The notes beneath the pieces were generated by a model. It made no database searches and was not told where the DNA came from. It saw only the letters and a program-made list of their open reading frames with translations. This document shows, piece by piece, positions 17,704-26,324 of a stretch of DNA of 64,000 bases (its first letter is position 1; each line of letters opens with the position of its first letter). This stretch comes from Pseudomonas hormoni. Lineage in GTDB: Bacteria > Pseudomonadota > Gammaproteobacteria > Pseudomonadales > Pseudomonadaceae. The stretch spans positions 935,001-999,000 of the forward strand of contig NZ_CP075566.1 in the NCBI RefSeq assembly GCF_018502625.1, written 5' to 3'. The position numbers and the translations under genes were made by a program.

Positions 17704-18765
17704 ATGAGCGAACGAACGACTTCTGCAAGCTGGGCGATGGGGATTGTCAAAGCACTGGAGATGGACGGCCTGGATTGCCGGGTTCTGTTCAAACAGTTGG
17801 GGCTCGACTACGCGTCACTGGACGATCCGGATGCACGCTTCCCGCAAGACTCCATGACGCGTCTTTGGCAGCGTGCCGTCGAGTTGTCGGGCAACCCGGC
17901 GATCGGCCTGAACATGGGCAAGGTAGTGCGACCGGCGTCCTTCCATGTGGCCGGTTATGCCTTGATGTCCAGCCAGACCCTGGCCGAAGGCTTTCAACGG
18001 CTGGTGCGTTACCAGCGGATCATTGCCGAAAGTGCCGACCTGAGCTTCCGCCTGCTGGATGAGGGGTATGCGCTGATTCTGACGGTCCACGGCGACCATC
18101 TGCCACCGACCCGACAAAGTGCCGAAGCCTCGCTGGCCTGCGCGCTCGCGCTATGCGGCTGGCTGACCGGACGCACCCTGCAACCGCGCAAGGTGCTGGT
18201 GCAGGGCGAACAGCCCGCCGATCTTGAACCGTATAAACAAGCCTTCCATGCGCCGCTGGTGTTCAACGCGCCCTATGACGCGCTGATCTTCGAGCGCGCC
18301 GACATGGAAGCACCGTTGCCGACCGCCAACGAGGCCATGGCGCTGCTGCATGACCGCTTTGCCGGCGAATACCTGGCTCGGTTTTCCGAGAGCCGCGTGA
18401 CGCACAAGGCACGTCAGGTGTTGTGCCGCTTGCTGCCCCAGGGCGAGCCCAAGCGCGATACCGTGGCGCAAACGCTGCACCTTTCGCAACGGACGTTGCA
18501 GCGGCGCTTGCAGGAAGAGGGCACGAGTTTTCAGACATTGCTCGATGACACCCGGCGCGAACTGGCCGAGCAATACCTCGCGCAGCCCACCATGACCCTG
18601 CTGGAAATTGCCTACCTGTTGGGGTTCGCTGATCCGAGCAATTTCTTCCGCGCCTTCCGCCGCTGGTTCGACGCCACCCCCGGCGAATACCGGGTGCGGC
18701 TGATGGAAGCGCCGAATCGGGTCAGTGACGCCAGAACGCCGGAATACACAGAACAAACACCGTAA
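17704..18765 (+). CDS. AraC-family regulator with arabinose-binding-type N-domain, 353 aa
   Basis: OruR/ArgR-like architecture. A long N-terminal ligand domain (residues ~15-215; FQRLVRYQRIIAESADL) is followed by the AraC DNA-binding domain (~235-335) with DTVAQTLHLSQRTLQRRLQEEG and MTLLEIAYLLGFADPSNFFRAFRRWFDATPGEYR. Regulators of this shape often control catabolic or lipid-related operons. The target is not evident, because the gene is divergent from the DUF962 gene and convergent with trkH. Its last 44 bases overlap the 3' end of trkH on the other strand. Confidence 0.9.
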   Translation: MSERTTSASWAMGIVKALEMDGLDCRVLFKQLGLDYASLDDPDARFPQDSMTRLWQRAVELSGNPAIGLNMGKVVRPASFHVAGYALMSSQTLAEGFQRLVRYQRIIAESADLSFRLLDEGYALILTVHGDHLPPTRQSAEASLACALALCGWLTGRTLQPRKVLVQGEQPADLEPYKQAFHAPLVFNAPYDALIFERADMEAPLPTANEAMALLHDRFAGEYLARFSESRVTHKARQVLCRLLPQGEPKRDTVAQTLHLSQRTLQRRLQEEGTSFQTLLDDTRRELAEQYLAQPTMTLLEIAYLLGFADPSNFFRAFRRWFDATPGEYRVRLMEAPNRVSDARTPEYTEQTP

Positions 18766-20176
18766 TGATCTCCAGTCGGCCCAGTAGCATGCCGAACGAG
18801 AGAATCCATTTGGCGGCATCCGGCAGGGTGGCGAAGTTGCCCGCCGGGCCGATGGTCTCGCCGAGTCCCGGCCCGACGCCGGACACGGTACTGGCCGCGC
18901 CGGTCAGGGCGGTCATCCAGTCGACGCCGAGCAGCGACAGCAGCAAGGCGATCACGCAGATGGTGATGGCAAAGAAGAACGAGAACGTCAGGATCGAACG
19001 CACGATCTCTTCGTCGAGTCGGTGGCCGTTGTACTTCTGCTTGATCACCGCGCGTGGGTGAATCAGCTGGTTAAGGTTGGCCTTGAGCAGGATGTAGGCA
19101 ACCTGGAAGCGGAAGATCTTGATCCCGCCCGCAGTCGATCCCGAGCAACCGCCGACAAACCCCAGATAAAAGAACAGCATCAGCGAGAAATTGCCCCAGA
19201 GGCTGTAGTCCCCGAGTGCGAAACCGGTGGTCGTCACCACCGACGTCACGTTCAGCGCCACATGCCGCAACGCGTCCAGCCAATGCAGCTGGGTGGTCCA
19301 CCAGTACCAGGTGGTGAGCACCAGCCACGTCACCAGCAACATGCCGAGCAAACCTTGAACCTGCTGATCCTTGATCAGGGCACCACGGTTACCGCGCAAG
19401 GTTGCGACGTACAGCGTGAAGGGCAGACTGCCGAGAATCATGATGACGATCGCCACCCAGTGCACCGCCGGTTGCGTCCACTTGGCCAGGGACTGGTCGG
19501 ACGTGGAGAAACCGCCGGTGGAAATCGCCGACATCGCATGATTGATCGCGTCGAACGGGCTCATCCCGGCCCACCAGAACGCCAGGCTGCCGAAAATGGT
19601 GATGCCGACGTAGGCCGCTACGATCAACCGCGCCACCATGTGCGAACGGGGCATGACTTTTTCGGAACGGTCCGACGACTCGGTCTGAAACAGCCGCATG
19701 CCACCAATACGCAGCAATGGCAGAATCGCGACCGCCATGCCGATGAAGCCGATGCCGCCGATCCAGTGCAGCAACGAGCGCCACATCAGGATGCCGGGGG
19801 ACATGGCGTCCAGGCCAGTGAGCACCGTCGAACCGGTGGCGGTGATGCCGGACATGCTTTCGAAGAACGAGTCGGTGTAGCTGATGTGCTGGGTCAACAG
19901 GAACGGCAGCGCGGCGAAGATGCACACCACCAGCCAGCTGCTGACGGTCAGCAGGTACATGTCTCGCGGACGCAGGTGTACGTGCTCGGGACGACCGGGA
20001 ATGACCAGCGCGAGGCCGGCGACAAAGGTGATCATGCTGGCCCAGAGGAACGATGGCAGGTCGCCGGTGTGATCGAAAATCACCAGAGTGGCCATGGGCA
20101 CGACCATGGCAATCGCCAGCGTGATCAGGAAGAGGCCGATGATGAAACCAATGAGACGTAAGGTCGGCAACGCCAT
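18722..20176 (-). CDS. trkH: TrkH-family potassium uptake protein, 484 aa
   Basis: Membrane subunit of the Trk K+ uptake system, working with the cytoplasmic NAD-binding TrkA. Four K+-channel-like M1-P-M2 repeats are visible, with pore-loop motifs such as SGITATGSTVLTGLD, ISTGGFSTSDQS, SVVTTTGFALGDY and STVSGVGPGLGETIG, and the GGCSGSTAGGIK motif. The start at 20176 (MALPTLRLIGFIIG) is preferred to a longer frame from 20245. The stop lies inside the AraC gene on the opposite strand. No trkA is nearby, as is usual in Pseudomonas. Confidence 0.93.
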   Translation of the reverse strand: MALPTLRLIGFIIGLFLITLAIAMVVPMATLVIFDHTGDLPSFLWASMITFVAGLALVIPGRPEHVHLRPRDMYLLTVSSWLVVCIFAALPFLLTQHISYTDSFFESMSGITATGSTVLTGLDAMSPGILMWRSLLHWIGGIGFIGMAVAILPLLRIGGMRLFQTESSDRSEKVMPRSHMVARLIVAAYVGITIFGSLAFWWAGMSPFDAINHAMSAISTGGFSTSDQSLAKWTQPAVHWVAIVIMILGSLPFTLYVATLRGNRGALIKDQQVQGLLGMLLVTWLVLTTWYWWTTQLHWLDALRHVALNVTSVVTTTGFALGDYSLWGNFSLMLFFYLGFVGGCSGSTAGGIKIFRFQVAYILLKANLNQLIHPRAVIKQKYNGHRLDEEIVRSILTFSFFFAITICVIALLLSLLGVDWMTALTGAASTVSGVGPGLGETIGPAGNFATLPDAAKWILSFGMLLGRLEIITVFVLCIPAFWRH

Positions 20177-20298
20177 GAAGTCCGCTCGGGCTGAAAGTAG
20201 GAAGGGCGCCATTCTACCCGTGGGGCAGGGCATGTAAACCGGCATCCCCGTGGCACTTGCAGCTAGAATAGCCAGACATTTTTTTCAGGAGGTGGCCG

Positions 20299-20868
20299 AT
20301 GCAGGCTCTCGACGCTTTGCTCAACCGTGTTTCCGTTCCACGACTGGTCGACCCGGCCCCCACCGCCGAGCAGCGCGAAGTGCTGTTTTCCGCCGCGATG
20401 CGTGCGCCGGACCACGGCCATTTGCAGCCTTGGCGCTTCCTGACCGTCGAAGGCGCAGCACGTGAGCAGATGGGCGAGTTGCTGGCCGAAGCTGCGAAAC
20501 TGCAGGACGGCGACGTGTCCGAAGCCGCGCTGGACAAGGCGCGCAATGGTCCGCTGCGTGCACCGCTGGTGGTCGTGGTGATCGCGCGGTTGCAGGATCA
20601 CGTCAAATATCCGAAGTCCGAGCAACTGCTGGCGGCGGGCTGCGCGGCGCACGGGATTTTGCTGGCGGCGTATGCGCAAGGAATTGGCGCGGTGTGGCGC
20701 ACCGGTGATCTGGCCTATTCGGCGCATGTGGCCAAAGGGTTGGGTTTGGCGGAAGGGGAAGAGGTGATTGCGTTTCTTTACCTGGGTACGCCGCAGAAAG
20801 ATCCGCGTGTTGCGGAAAAAGTTGACCTCACCGAGTTCGTCAGCGCCTGGCTGCCTTTGGAAGCCTGA
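20299..20868 (+). CDS. YdjA-like nitroreductase-family protein, 189 aa
   Basis: FMN-dependent nitroreductase-fold protein of the short YdjA type. Landmarks are an early LLNRVSVPRLV with the FMN-phosphate-binding RAPDHGHLQPWRF, a central APLVVVVIARL, and GCAAHGILLAAYAQGIGAVWRTG. A strong AGGAGG lies 6 bases before ATG 20299. The physiological substrate of this subfamily is not established; it probably reduces quinones, enones or nitro compounds with NAD(P)H. It is divergent from trkH. Confidence 0.9.
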   Translation: MQALDALLNRVSVPRLVDPAPTAEQREVLFSAAMRAPDHGHLQPWRFLTVEGAAREQMGELLAEAAKLQDGDVSEAALDKARNGPLRAPLVVVVIARLQDHVKYPKSEQLLAAGCAAHGILLAAYAQGIGAVWRTGDLAYSAHVAKGLGLAEGEEVIAFLYLGTPQKDPRVAEKVDLTEFVSAWLPLEA

Positions 20869-20879
20869 AGATCAAAAGC

Positions 20880-20971
20880 TTCGCGGGCAAGCCTTGCTCC
20901 TACAGGTTATGAAGTGTTCACGATACCGTGGCACGACACATAACCCTTAAGAGCAAGGCTTGCCCGCGAAA
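20880..20971. repeat. REP/BIME pair
   Basis: TTCGCGGGCAAGCCTTGCTC and GAGCAAGGCTTGCCCGCGAA are inverted partners ~50 bases apart, directly after the nitroreductase gene. Confidence 0.9.
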
Positions 20972-21011
20972 GCGTCGGCACATTCAACATCTCTGTTGAA
21001 TGTTAAATCGT

Positions 21012-21041
21012 CTTCACGAGCAGGCTCGCTCCCACAGGGGA
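21012..21041. repeat. Single REP, other subfamily
   Basis: CTTCACGAGCAGGCTCGCTC followed by CCACAGGGG is a lone REP at the 3' end of cpxA, close behind the 20880-20971 pair but of a different sequence class. Confidence 0.75.
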
Positions 21042-22382
21042 TTACGGTTGGACGACGGCCCCCGGCACCAACGGCAATTCAAGGCTGGCGATGAATCCGC
21101 CATCCGGATGATTGGCCAGCACCAGACTCCCGCCATGCCGCTCCGCCGCACGCCGCGCAATGGCCAATCCCAAACCATGCCCCGCCGCCGTCTGCCCCGG
21201 AGCCCGATAAAACGGCTCCCCCAACTGGCTCAAATGCTCGGCATCCACGCCGGGCCCATGGTCGCGCACACTCACCACAATCCGCTCACCCTGCCGCACC
21301 GCTTGCATCTCAATCGATCGCCCCACCGGGTTAAAGCGCTGAGCGTTACGCAGCAGGTTGTCCACGGCGCGCTCGATCATCGTCGGCCAGCCTTTGAGGT
21401 TCAATTGCGGTTCGGCGTCGAGGCGAACGGTCTGCTCAGGCGAACCCAATTGCGCATCCTTTTGCAGCGTGTTGAGCAGCGCATTCAGATCGACGTCCTC
21501 AGCACTGGCGTTGTCGGCATCGACCCGCGCCAGCACCAGGATCTCGCTGATCAGCGCTTCGAGCCTGTCGCACTCGCGGGTCAGGCGCGGCGAGAGTTTT
21601 TCCCGCTCCTCGGGGTTGGCCCGTTCCGCCAGTGCCAGCGCAATGCGCAGTCGGGCGAGGGGCGAACGCAATTCGTGGGACACATCGCGCAGCAGTTGCC
21701 GCTGACTGCCGATCAGGCTTTGCAGGCGTGCGCCCATGCGGTTGAAATCGTTGGCCAGCACGCCGAACTCGTCGCGACGGTTGGCCAGTTTCACCAGACT
21801 GTTCTGCTGATAGGTGGTTTGCCCCAAGTCATGCACCGCGCCGCGCAAGCGGTTTAGCGGGCGGGTGATGGACAGGGTCACAAACAGGCTGAACAAGGTC
21901 AGCACCACCAGCGCGATACCCAACGCACTCAATGGCCAAAGCAGGCTTTCGCGGTGCCACGCGTCCAGTTCGGGGTGCGGAATACGGTAGATCAGCAGGT
22001 AGGTATCGCCGGTTTTGGCGCTGGTGTATTCATCGGTCAGACGACGCCACGGCAGGCGCCGGTCATCGTTGTTCTGTCGCGCTTCGAAGGCCGCTGCGCG
22101 GCGAGGGAAAGTGCCGCGGACGACCGGGTCACCGCTCTCGTTGAGCACCTGAACGTCGATGTGATATTGGCGTTTGCGCTGTTCCAGAATGTCCTGGGCG
22201 GCTTCTTCGCCTTGTGCTTCGTAGGTTTGTGTCCACTGTTCGGCCAGGGTGTTGAGGCCTGGGTGGCGGCTGAGAATCCATGCATCCTGGTTGAGCATGT
22301 GCCCGAGCAGAATGGACAGCCCTGCAACCAGAGCGATAGCCAGCCAGAAGCTGGCCAGGATACGCCAGAACAATGAACGCAC
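21042..22382 (-). CDS. cpxA: CpxA-like envelope-stress sensor histidine kinase, 446 aa
   Basis: Inner-membrane kinase. Segments are TM1 (~8-28), a periplasmic sensor (~30-145), TM2 (~148-170), HAMP (~171-225), a dimerisation domain with the phospho-acceptor H236 (RDVSHELRSPLARLR), and a HATPase domain with DNLLRNAQRF (N box), DHGPGVD (G1) and GHGLGLAIARR (G2). It is assigned as CpxA because a Spy/CpxP-like protein and an OmpR-type regulator lie just upstream on the same strand and a CpxR box precedes them. The kinase is separated from its regulator by the Spy-like gene and a REP pair, the order I recall for P. aeruginosa PA3204-PA3206. Confidence 0.87.
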   Translation of the reverse strand: MRSLFWRILASFWLAIALVAGLSILLGHMLNQDAWILSRHPGLNTLAEQWTQTYEAQGEEAAQDILEQRKRQYHIDVQVLNESGDPVVRGTFPRRAAAFEARQNNDDRRLPWRRLTDEYTSAKTGDTYLLIYRIPHPELDAWHRESLLWPLSALGIALVVLTLFSLFVTLSITRPLNRLRGAVHDLGQTTYQQNSLVKLANRRDEFGVLANDFNRMGARLQSLIGSQRQLLRDVSHELRSPLARLRIALALAERANPEEREKLSPRLTRECDRLEALISEILVLARVDADNASAEDVDLNALLNTLQKDAQLGSPEQTVRLDAEPQLNLKGWPTMIERAVDNLLRNAQRFNPVGRSIEMQAVRQGERIVVSVRDHGPGVDAEHLSQLGEPFYRAPGQTAAGHGLGLAIARRAAERHGGSLVLANHPDGGFIASLELPLVPGAVVQP

Positions 22383-22411
22383 AGAAAATCCTCAAACAAA
22401 CACATATCCTA

Positions 22412-22512
22412 ATGTAGGAGCGAGCTTGCTCGCGAAAAACGCATGGACGACGCGTGCTGTCTGATGTGCGCGTTATCGTTGACGTTTTTCGCGAGCAAGC
22501 TCGCTCCTACAG
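22412..22512. repeat. REP/BIME pair between spy-like gene and cpxA
   Basis: TGTAGGAGCGAGCTTGCTCG at the left and CGAGCAAGCTCGCTCCTACA at the right are perfect inverted partners. The pair sits in the middle of the putative operon. Confidence 0.92.
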
Positions 22513-22557
22513 TTTCCAGACCCAACGAGGTTTAACCGTTGGGTCCGGGTCAGCGCA

Positions 22558-23007
22558 TTATTGCGCTTTTTGCGGTTGTTGCGCTTTCCAGGCCTTGAAC
22601 TCGGCCCATTCGGCACGGCGCTCGGCCTGTTTTTTCTGGATCTCGTCGAATTGCTTCTGTTGATCCGGTTTCAGCAGGGCGCGTACATCGGCCTCGGCTT
22701 TCTTGTGGTTGGCGGCCATCTCATCTTTCATGGCTTTCTGGTCGGCTGGCGAGAGTTTTTCCAGGTACTTGTCGACCACTTGCTTACGCTCGTGCATCTG
22801 CTCGCCCATGATCTTGCGGATCTGCTCGCGCTGTTCGCGGCTAAGGTCCAGTTGGCTGTACGGGCCCTTGCCGTGCATGCCGTGCATCTGACCGCCGTGG
22901 CGCGAGCCGTCCATTGGCCCACCCATCGGGCCGGCACCTTCAGGCATGGCCATGGCAACGGTTGGCAGGGCGGCAGCGAACATCAGAGCGATAAGAGTCT
23001 TGCGCAT
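22558..23007 (-). CDS. Spy/CpxP-family periplasmic protein, 149 aa
   Basis: The signal peptide MRKTLIALMFAAALPTVAMA is followed by a Met/Gly/His-rich stretch (MGGPMDGSRHGGQMHGMHGKG) that may bind metal. The all-helical CpxP/Spy domain follows with LTXXQ-like motifs (LDLSREQREQIRKIM and LSPADQKAMKDEM). Such proteins chaperone periplasmic proteins and dampen CpxA. A CpxR-type box lies 83 bases upstream of the start, so it is probably a Cpx target and feedback inhibitor of the kinase encoded next to it. Confidence 0.9.
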   Translation of the reverse strand: MRKTLIALMFAAALPTVAMAMPEGAGPMGGPMDGSRHGGQMHGMHGKGPYSQLDLSREQREQIRKIMGEQMHERKQVVDKYLEKLSPADQKAMKDEMAANHKKAEADVRALLKPDQQKQFDEIQKKQAERRAEWAEFKAWKAQQPQKAQ

Positions 23008-23067
23008 GGTGAATCTCCTTGTCTCGTTCCCGGTACGTTCCGGATGAGTTCAGATTACGGAGATCAA

Positions 23068-23105
23068 GGTCAGCGGCGGTCAGCGGAGCGTAAAGCTTGG
23101 GTAAA
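23068..23105. promoter_or_regulatory. CpxR-type box and 9-bp direct repeat
   Basis: GTAAA-GCTTGG-GTAAA (23090-23105) fits the known CpxR consensus GTAAA-N(4-8)-GTAAA. Beside it GGTCAGCGG is repeated directly (23068-23076 and 23078-23086). Both lie in the control region of the Spy-like gene. Confidence 0.65.
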
Positions 23106-23145
23106 GACGATTTCGTGGCGTCCTTACAAACCTTGCTGGCAGTGA

Positions 23146-23240
23146 CCTGTGGCGAGGGAGCTTGCTCCCGCTGGACTGCGCAGCAGGCCTTCTTTTGGGG
23201 CCGCTTCGCAGCCTGGCGGGAGCAAGCTCCCTCAACACAG
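23146..23240. repeat. REP/BIME pair (CGAGGGAGCTTGCTCCCG class)
   Basis: CCTGTGGCGAGGGAGCTTGC and GGGAGCAAGCTCCCTCAACA flank a spacer containing GGGGCCGCTTCGCAGCC, a spacer motif seen in three other REPs of this class in the window. Confidence 0.9.
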
Positions 23241-23270
23241 ATTGCACTTGGCCAGTTCTATCTCGGTTTC

Positions 23271-23948
23271 CTACAGGCTGTAGTAGTAACCACGGCTGCG
23301 CAGGGCGACGATGCGCGGGCGACCGTCGGGATGGGGGCCGATCTTTTTGCGCAGGTTGCTGACGTGCATGTCCAGGCTGCGGTCGTACAGGGTCAGTTTG
23401 CGACCGAGGGCGATTTGCGCCAGCTCCTGTTTATCCAAAGGTTCGCCGGGTTGTTTGAGCAGCGCTTCGAGCAGGCGACTTTCAGAGACGGTGAGGGTGA
23501 ATTCCTGTTCATCGATGCTGACCACGCCGCGCACCGGGCTGAAACACAGGTCGCCCAGTTCAAGCTGGCTGGACACCGCCGCCGGATGACTGCGGCGCAA
23601 GACGGCGCGCAGGCGGGCGGTCAGCTCCCGTGGGTCGCACGGTTTGGCCAGGTAATCGTCGGCGCCCAGTTCCAGGCCGAGGATGCGGTCGAGCGGCTCG
23701 CCACGGGCCGAGAGCATCAGCACCGGCAAGTCCGGGTGATCGCTGCGCAATTGCTTGAGCAGTTCGAGACCGCTGCCGTCCGGCAGCATCACGTCCAGCA
23801 CCACGGCGGCTGGTGAGGTTTCGGCCAGCGCGCGACGAGCGCTCTGGCCGTCGTGGCAGGCACGGACCTGGAAGCCTTCCTGGCTCAGCCAACTGACCAG
23901 CAGCTCACACAGCTCCTGATCATCATCAATTAATAACAGCTCGCTCAT
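23271..23948 (-). CDS. cpxR: CpxR-like OmpR-family response regulator, 225 aa
   Basis: The receiver domain has the acidic pair at 8-9, phospho-acceptor D52 (VLDVMLPDGSG) and K102 (LAKPCDPREL). The OmpR-type winged helix has TVSESRLLEALL, the recognition helix DRSLDMHVSNLRKKIG, and the wing RGYYY. It is predicted to be phosphorylated by the kinase encoded at 21042-22382 and to bind GTAAA-N6-GTAAA at 23090. It starts 7 bases after the stop of the coiled-coil gene, so the two are co-transcribed. Confidence 0.88.
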   Translation of the reverse strand: MSELLLIDDDQELCELLVSWLSQEGFQVRACHDGQSARRALAETSPAAVVLDVMLPDGSGLELLKQLRSDHPDLPVLMLSARGEPLDRILGLELGADDYLAKPCDPRELTARLRAVLRRSHPAAVSSQLELGDLCFSPVRGVVSIDEQEFTLTVSESRLLEALLKQPGEPLDKQELAQIALGRKLTLYDRSLDMHVSNLRKKIGPHPDGRPRIVALRSRGYYYSL

Positions 23949-23955
23949 GACTCAC

Positions 23956-24354
23956 TCAATTTAGCCATTGTCGACGTTTTCGACTTGCACCACTGGCGAA
24001 GATACCGCAGAGCAGGGCCAATAGCGCTACTCCCGCGCCGATCACGAACCATTGCTGCTGGTCTGTGAGAAAACGCGGCAGGGGACTGCTGGCCTGGGCT
24101 TCCTTGAGTTGCAGCTTCAGACGCTGGTTCTCCTGACGCAACCGGCTCAGTTGGGCGCTTTCGCGTTCGCCATCGGCACTTTGCAGTTGTTTGCTCAATT
24201 CTTCCCGTTGCTGTTCGCTTGCCTTCAAGCGCTGCTGCAACTCGGTGATCTGGCTGCCGGCGCTCAAGGACAGCGGAGTTGCGCTTTCTTCACCGTGGGC
24301 GGGCGCCACGATCGACAACGTGAACAACATCAGACACAACGGACCTTTGCGCAT
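23956..24354 (-). CDS. Coiled-coil membrane protein of the cpx locus, 132 aa
   Basis: The signal peptide MRKGPLCLMLFTLSIVAPAHG is followed by a ~55-residue coiled coil (LQQRLKASEQQREELSKQL and on) and a C-terminal membrane segment (QWFVIGAGVALLALLCGIFA) with a short basic tail. This is the layout of YgiM without its SH3 domain. AGGAG lies 5 bases before ATG 24354. It lies directly before cpxR and may be part of the envelope-stress circuit, but no function is known to me. Confidence 0.8.
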   Translation of the reverse strand: MRKGPLCLMLFTLSIVAPAHGEESATPLSLSAGSQITELQQRLKASEQQREELSKQLQSADGERESAQLSRLRQENQRLKLQLKEAQASSPLPRFLTDQQQWFVIGAGVALLALLCGIFASGASRKRRQWLN

Positions 24355-24462
24355 CGGAGCTCCTGAATCCAATCGATTATTGGGCAGGTTGTCGGCAGGC
24401 AAACGAGAATAATGAGCGATTGAGAGCGCGATGAACCGAGAAGGTTCATCGCGTGGGAGCGT

Positions 24463-24762
24463 TTAAGGCAGGACTTGCTTGAACGGCTTGACCGAAACGT
24501 TGGCGTAGACGCCTGCGGCGATGTACGGATCGGCGTCGGCCCAGGCCTGGGCGGCGCTCAGCGAATCGAATTCAGCGACGATCAGGCTGCCGGTGAAACC
24601 CGCAGCGCCCGGATCATTGCTGTCGACCGCCGGGTGTGGCCCGGCCAATACGATACGACCTTCGCCCTTGAGCACTTGCAGGCGCTCAAGGTGTGCCGGC
24701 CGTGCAGACAGGCGGGCTTCCAGGGAGTTGGCGACGTCTGTGGCAATGATTGCGTAAAGCAT
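24463..24762 (-). CDS. yciI: YciI-family protein, 99 aa
   Basis: Small ferredoxin-like dimeric protein. It begins [28 protein letters not shown] and has the conserved GPHPAVDS, the [22 protein letters not shown] core and the [10 protein letters not shown] end typical of YciI. The conserved His and Asp residues sit in a putative active site, but no reaction is firmly known. It begins 1 base past the stop of yciB, a gene pairing common in gamma-proteobacteria. Confidence 0.92.
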   Translation of the reverse strand: MLYAIIATDVANSLEARLSARPAHLERLQVLKGEGRIVLAGPHPAVDSNDPGAAGFTGSLIVAEFDSLSAAQAWADADPYIAAGVYANVSVKPFKQVLP

Positions 24763-24763
24763 G

Positions 24764-25360
24764 TCAGTCCTCGGTTTTTGGCGTGGTGGTATCGGCGTCG
24801 TGCAGGTGGCGGGACAGGTAAATGCCCTGGGCGACCAGGAACAGCAACGTCATGCCCAGGCTGCCGAAGACTTTGAAGTCGACCCAGTATTGCTGGAACG
24901 TGAACGCGACGAACAGGTTGGCGGCACCGCAAAACAGGAAGAACGCGATCCAGGCGATGTTCAGGCGAGTCCAGACCTGGTCCGGCAGGGTCAGCGCGTG
25001 GCCCATGATGCGCTTGATCAGCAGCTGGTCACCGATGAAGTGGCTGCCGATGAACGCCAGCGCAAACAGCCAGTTGACCACCGGGGCTTTCCATTTCAGG
25101 AAGGTCTCGCTGTGGAACGCCAGGGTCAGGCTGCCGAAGACCAGGCAGGCGATGAGGGTCAGCCACTGGCTCTTTTCCAGCTTGCGCTGCTTGATGAAGA
25201 GCGTGCCGTAGACGACCAGGGAGCTGATGATCAGCATCGCGGTGGCGCTGTAGATGCCCCCGACAGTCAGTTGATGACCGCCAATGTCAACGACCCGTGG
25301 GTCGATCTTGAAAACAATGAAAAACAGCAGAAGCGGGATGAAATCGATGAATTGTTTCAC
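24764..25360 (-). CDS. yciB: Septation protein A / YciB inner membrane protein, 198 aa
   Basis: Five or so membrane segments. The family opening [17 protein letters not shown], the central [32 protein letters not shown] stretch, [17 protein letters not shown] and [21 protein letters not shown] are all present. YciB affects cell envelope synthesis and division in enteric bacteria. GTG 25360 is used because the family starts with (M)KQFIDF; the in-frame ATG at 25399 would prepend 13 residues. It is divergent from yciV. Confidence 0.92.
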   Translation of the reverse strand: MKQFIDFIPLLLFFIVFKIDPRVVDIGGHQLTVGGIYSATAMLIISSLVVYGTLFIKQRKLEKSQWLTLIACLVFGSLTLAFHSETFLKWKAPVVNWLFALAFIGSHFIGDQLLIKRIMGHALTLPDQVWTRLNIAWIAFFLFCGAANLFVAFTFQQYWVDFKVFGSLGMTLLFLVAQGIYLSRHLHDADTTTPKTED

Positions 25361-25447
25361 AGTGGCAGCCAGAAGCAGGATGTGGCGGCATAATAACAAA
25401 CATATGGGCGCGCGATAGCGCCAGCTGATTTGAGGTTACACATCCCC

Positions 25448-26311
25448 GTGAATGTTGATTTGCACTGCCATAGCACTGCCTCCGATGGCGCTCTCGCGCC
25501 TGCTGTCCTGGTGGCGCGTGCGTTCGAGAAAGGCGTGCGAGTCCTGGCCTTGACCGATCACGACACCCTCGAAGGCCTCGACGAGGCCCGCAGCGCCGCG
25601 ACTGCGCTGGGGATGCAACTGGTCAATGGTGTCGAATTGTCCTGCACCTGGGGTGGCGCGACCATCCACGTGTTGGGCTACGGATTTGATGTGAATGCAA
25701 CGCCGTTGGTCGAAGCCATCGCCAGATTGCACGATGGCCGCTGGTTACGGTCCGAAGAAATAAGCCGCAAGTTGGCGTTGAAGGGCATGCCGGGCGCGCT
25801 GGAAGGTGCGCGGGCCATTCAGCAGGAACTGGGCGACAGCGGTAACGCGCCGGCCCGCCCGCACTTCGCCGACTGGATGGTGCGCGAAGGCTTCGTCAAG
25901 GATCGCGCCGAAGCGTTCCGCAAATGGCTGGGCGCCGGCAAGCTGGGGGACGTCAAGCAACACTGGCCGACCCTGGAAGAAACCGTCGAAACCCTGCGTG
26001 CGGCCAAAGCCTGGGTGAGCCTGGCGCATCCCTGGCACTACGATTTCACTCGCAGCAAGCGTCGCCGCCTGATTGCCGACTATATTCAAGCAGGCGGCCA
26101 TGCGATCGAAGTGGTTAATGGCCATCAGCCCGCCGAGCAGGTGGGCAGCCTGGCGATTCTTGCTCGCGAGTTCGGTCTGCTGGTCAGTGCCGGCAGTGAT
26201 TTTCATGGCCCTGGAGGCTGGTCCGAGATCGGTGAATACCGCCCGCTCCCGGAGGATCTGCCACCACTGTGGTGTCGATTCAAACATGACCCAATTATTG
26301 CCGCCGTCTGA
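25448..26311 (+). CDS. rnm: PHP-domain 5'-3' exoribonuclease RNase AM (YciV/TrpH), 287 aa
   Basis: The PHP-type metal site is visible: DLHCHSTASDG at the start, TDHDTLEG, HVLGYGF, SLAHPWHY and SAGSDFHGPGGW. In E. coli YciV this protein is a 5'-3' exonuclease (3',5'-nucleotide phosphatase) that matures the 5' ends of rRNA. GTG 25448 is taken as start by family length; a TTG 18 bases earlier is possible, and TTGAGG lies between. It is the first gene of a run continuing through yciO, scpA and scpB. Confidence 0.88.
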   Translation: MNVDLHCHSTASDGALAPAVLVARAFEKGVRVLALTDHDTLEGLDEARSAATALGMQLVNGVELSCTWGGATIHVLGYGFDVNATPLVEAIARLHDGRWLRSEEISRKLALKGMPGALEGARAIQQELGDSGNAPARPHFADWMVREGFVKDRAEAFRKWLGAGKLGDVKQHWPTLEETVETLRAAKAWVSLAHPWHYDFTRSKRRRLIADYIQAGGHAIEVVNGHQPAEQVGSLAILAREFGLLVSAGSDFHGPGGWSEIGEYRPLPEDLPPLWCRFKHDPIIAAV

Positions 26312-26324
26312 ACAGGTAGAGAAT

